The position numbers were made by a program, and so were the translations under genes. Positions 63,662-64,000 of a stretch of DNA of 64,000 bases are shown piece after piece. Position 1 is the first letter of the stretch. The number at the start of each line of letters is the position of its first letter. The stretch is from Nilaparvata lugens (lineage: Eukaryota; Arthropoda; Insecta; Hemiptera; Delphacidae): assembly GCF_014356525.2 (NCBI RefSeq), contig NC_052505.1, forward strand, positions 2,786,759 through 2,850,758, given 5' to 3'. The notes beneath the pieces are model-generated. The model had not been told where the DNA came from, did no database searches, and saw nothing but the letters and a program-made list of their open reading frames with translations.

Positions 63662-64000
63662 TAACTATTCTAATTGAACGAGCGTTGGCGAGATCTCACT
63701 TTTGACACTATCAAAGCCAAAGTCGTTGTCTTTCAGTTTGTATGTTCTACAATAACTTTAGAGAGAATTGATCAATCAGCTTTCAATTTTGAACACGTAC
63801 TCTTCAAAATTTTTCGTTTGAAACAAAATTGACTCACTCCTTCGTACTTTTTGAGGATATGGAAATAACAATGAAAGTGCATAATGGAAAAGTTTTGTGA
63901 TAATATTTCATTTAGTCAGCGGAAGAATTTATTCATTCAATTACTTCAGCTTTTCCATTCATTCATTCATGATATCAGCTGAGGCTATCACAGAGCTAAC
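63662..64000. other. Intron after exon 4, nothing recognised
   Basis: AT-rich. No further exon of the receptor is visible before the window ends. Confidence 0.4.

Overview
The window is a transposon-dense, AT-rich piece of animal nuclear DNA, almost certainly from an insect. The arguments are mariner, PIF/Harbinger, Helitron, jockey/CR1-like LINE and tRNA-SINE remnants, GT-AG introns, and one conserved invertebrate neuronal-type receptor gene. A hemipteran (planthopper-like) source is my guess from the style of the repeats; no single-copy marker proves it.

The only host gene I can support runs on the + strand through the whole window. Four exons (760-974, 55394-55532, 60685-60790, 62860-63035) join in consistent splice phases and encode transmembrane segments 4-7 and the start of the cytoplasmic tail of a class C G-protein-coupled receptor of the GPR158/GPR179 (orphan, metabotropic glycine receptor-like) type. 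The first intron seen is about 54.4 kb, the next two about 5.2 and 2.1 kb. The 5' part of the gene (ectodomain, TM1-3) and its 3' end lie outside the window. Exon 4 is one base short of an in-frame length, so the model breaks there unless the base is a sequencing or assembly error.

The rest is intron filled with mobile DNA. 1-5 kb: two 5'-truncated LINE ends and copies of a foldback LTR-like family (called T here). 5-9 kb: G-rich repeats, the longest T copy with an exact 88-bp tandem array, and a PIF/Harbinger element with a broken MADF-type gene. 9-14 kb: short elements of families B, C and D. 14-18.8 kb: a satellite of about 163-bp monomers interrupted by T and F elements. 19-26 kb: foldback H, element I, and MITEs J and K. 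27-34 kb: two Helitrons, C and P elements, a 120-bp tandem repeat, a LINE end and a D element. 35-40 kb: a large C-family foldback, T, a Harbinger-type MITE, R repeats nested in a B element, and D. 42-46 kb: an internally deleted mariner, a LINE end, a 130-bp tandem array, a tRNA-SINE. 47-53 kb: R and F elements, a 1.395-kb tandem duplication, and a nest of at least four elements inside one B element. 53-64 kb: D, C, two Q foldbacks, another nest with a SINE, a third Helitron and a second I element, interleaved with exons 2-4.

The family letters (B, C, D, E, F, H, I, J, K, L, N, O, P, Q, R, T, U) are local labels assigned because the same sequence recurs within the window; they are not database names. 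I see no sign of a prokaryotic operon, CRISPR array, phage or rRNA. The most interesting material is structural: the T family (88-bp monomers that match the interval from a predicted transcription start to a predicted poly(A) site, two-headed insertions with 12-bp target duplications, and a hammerhead-like fold), F elements with two oppositely directed conserved ORFs, and the deep nesting in the 54-kb intron.
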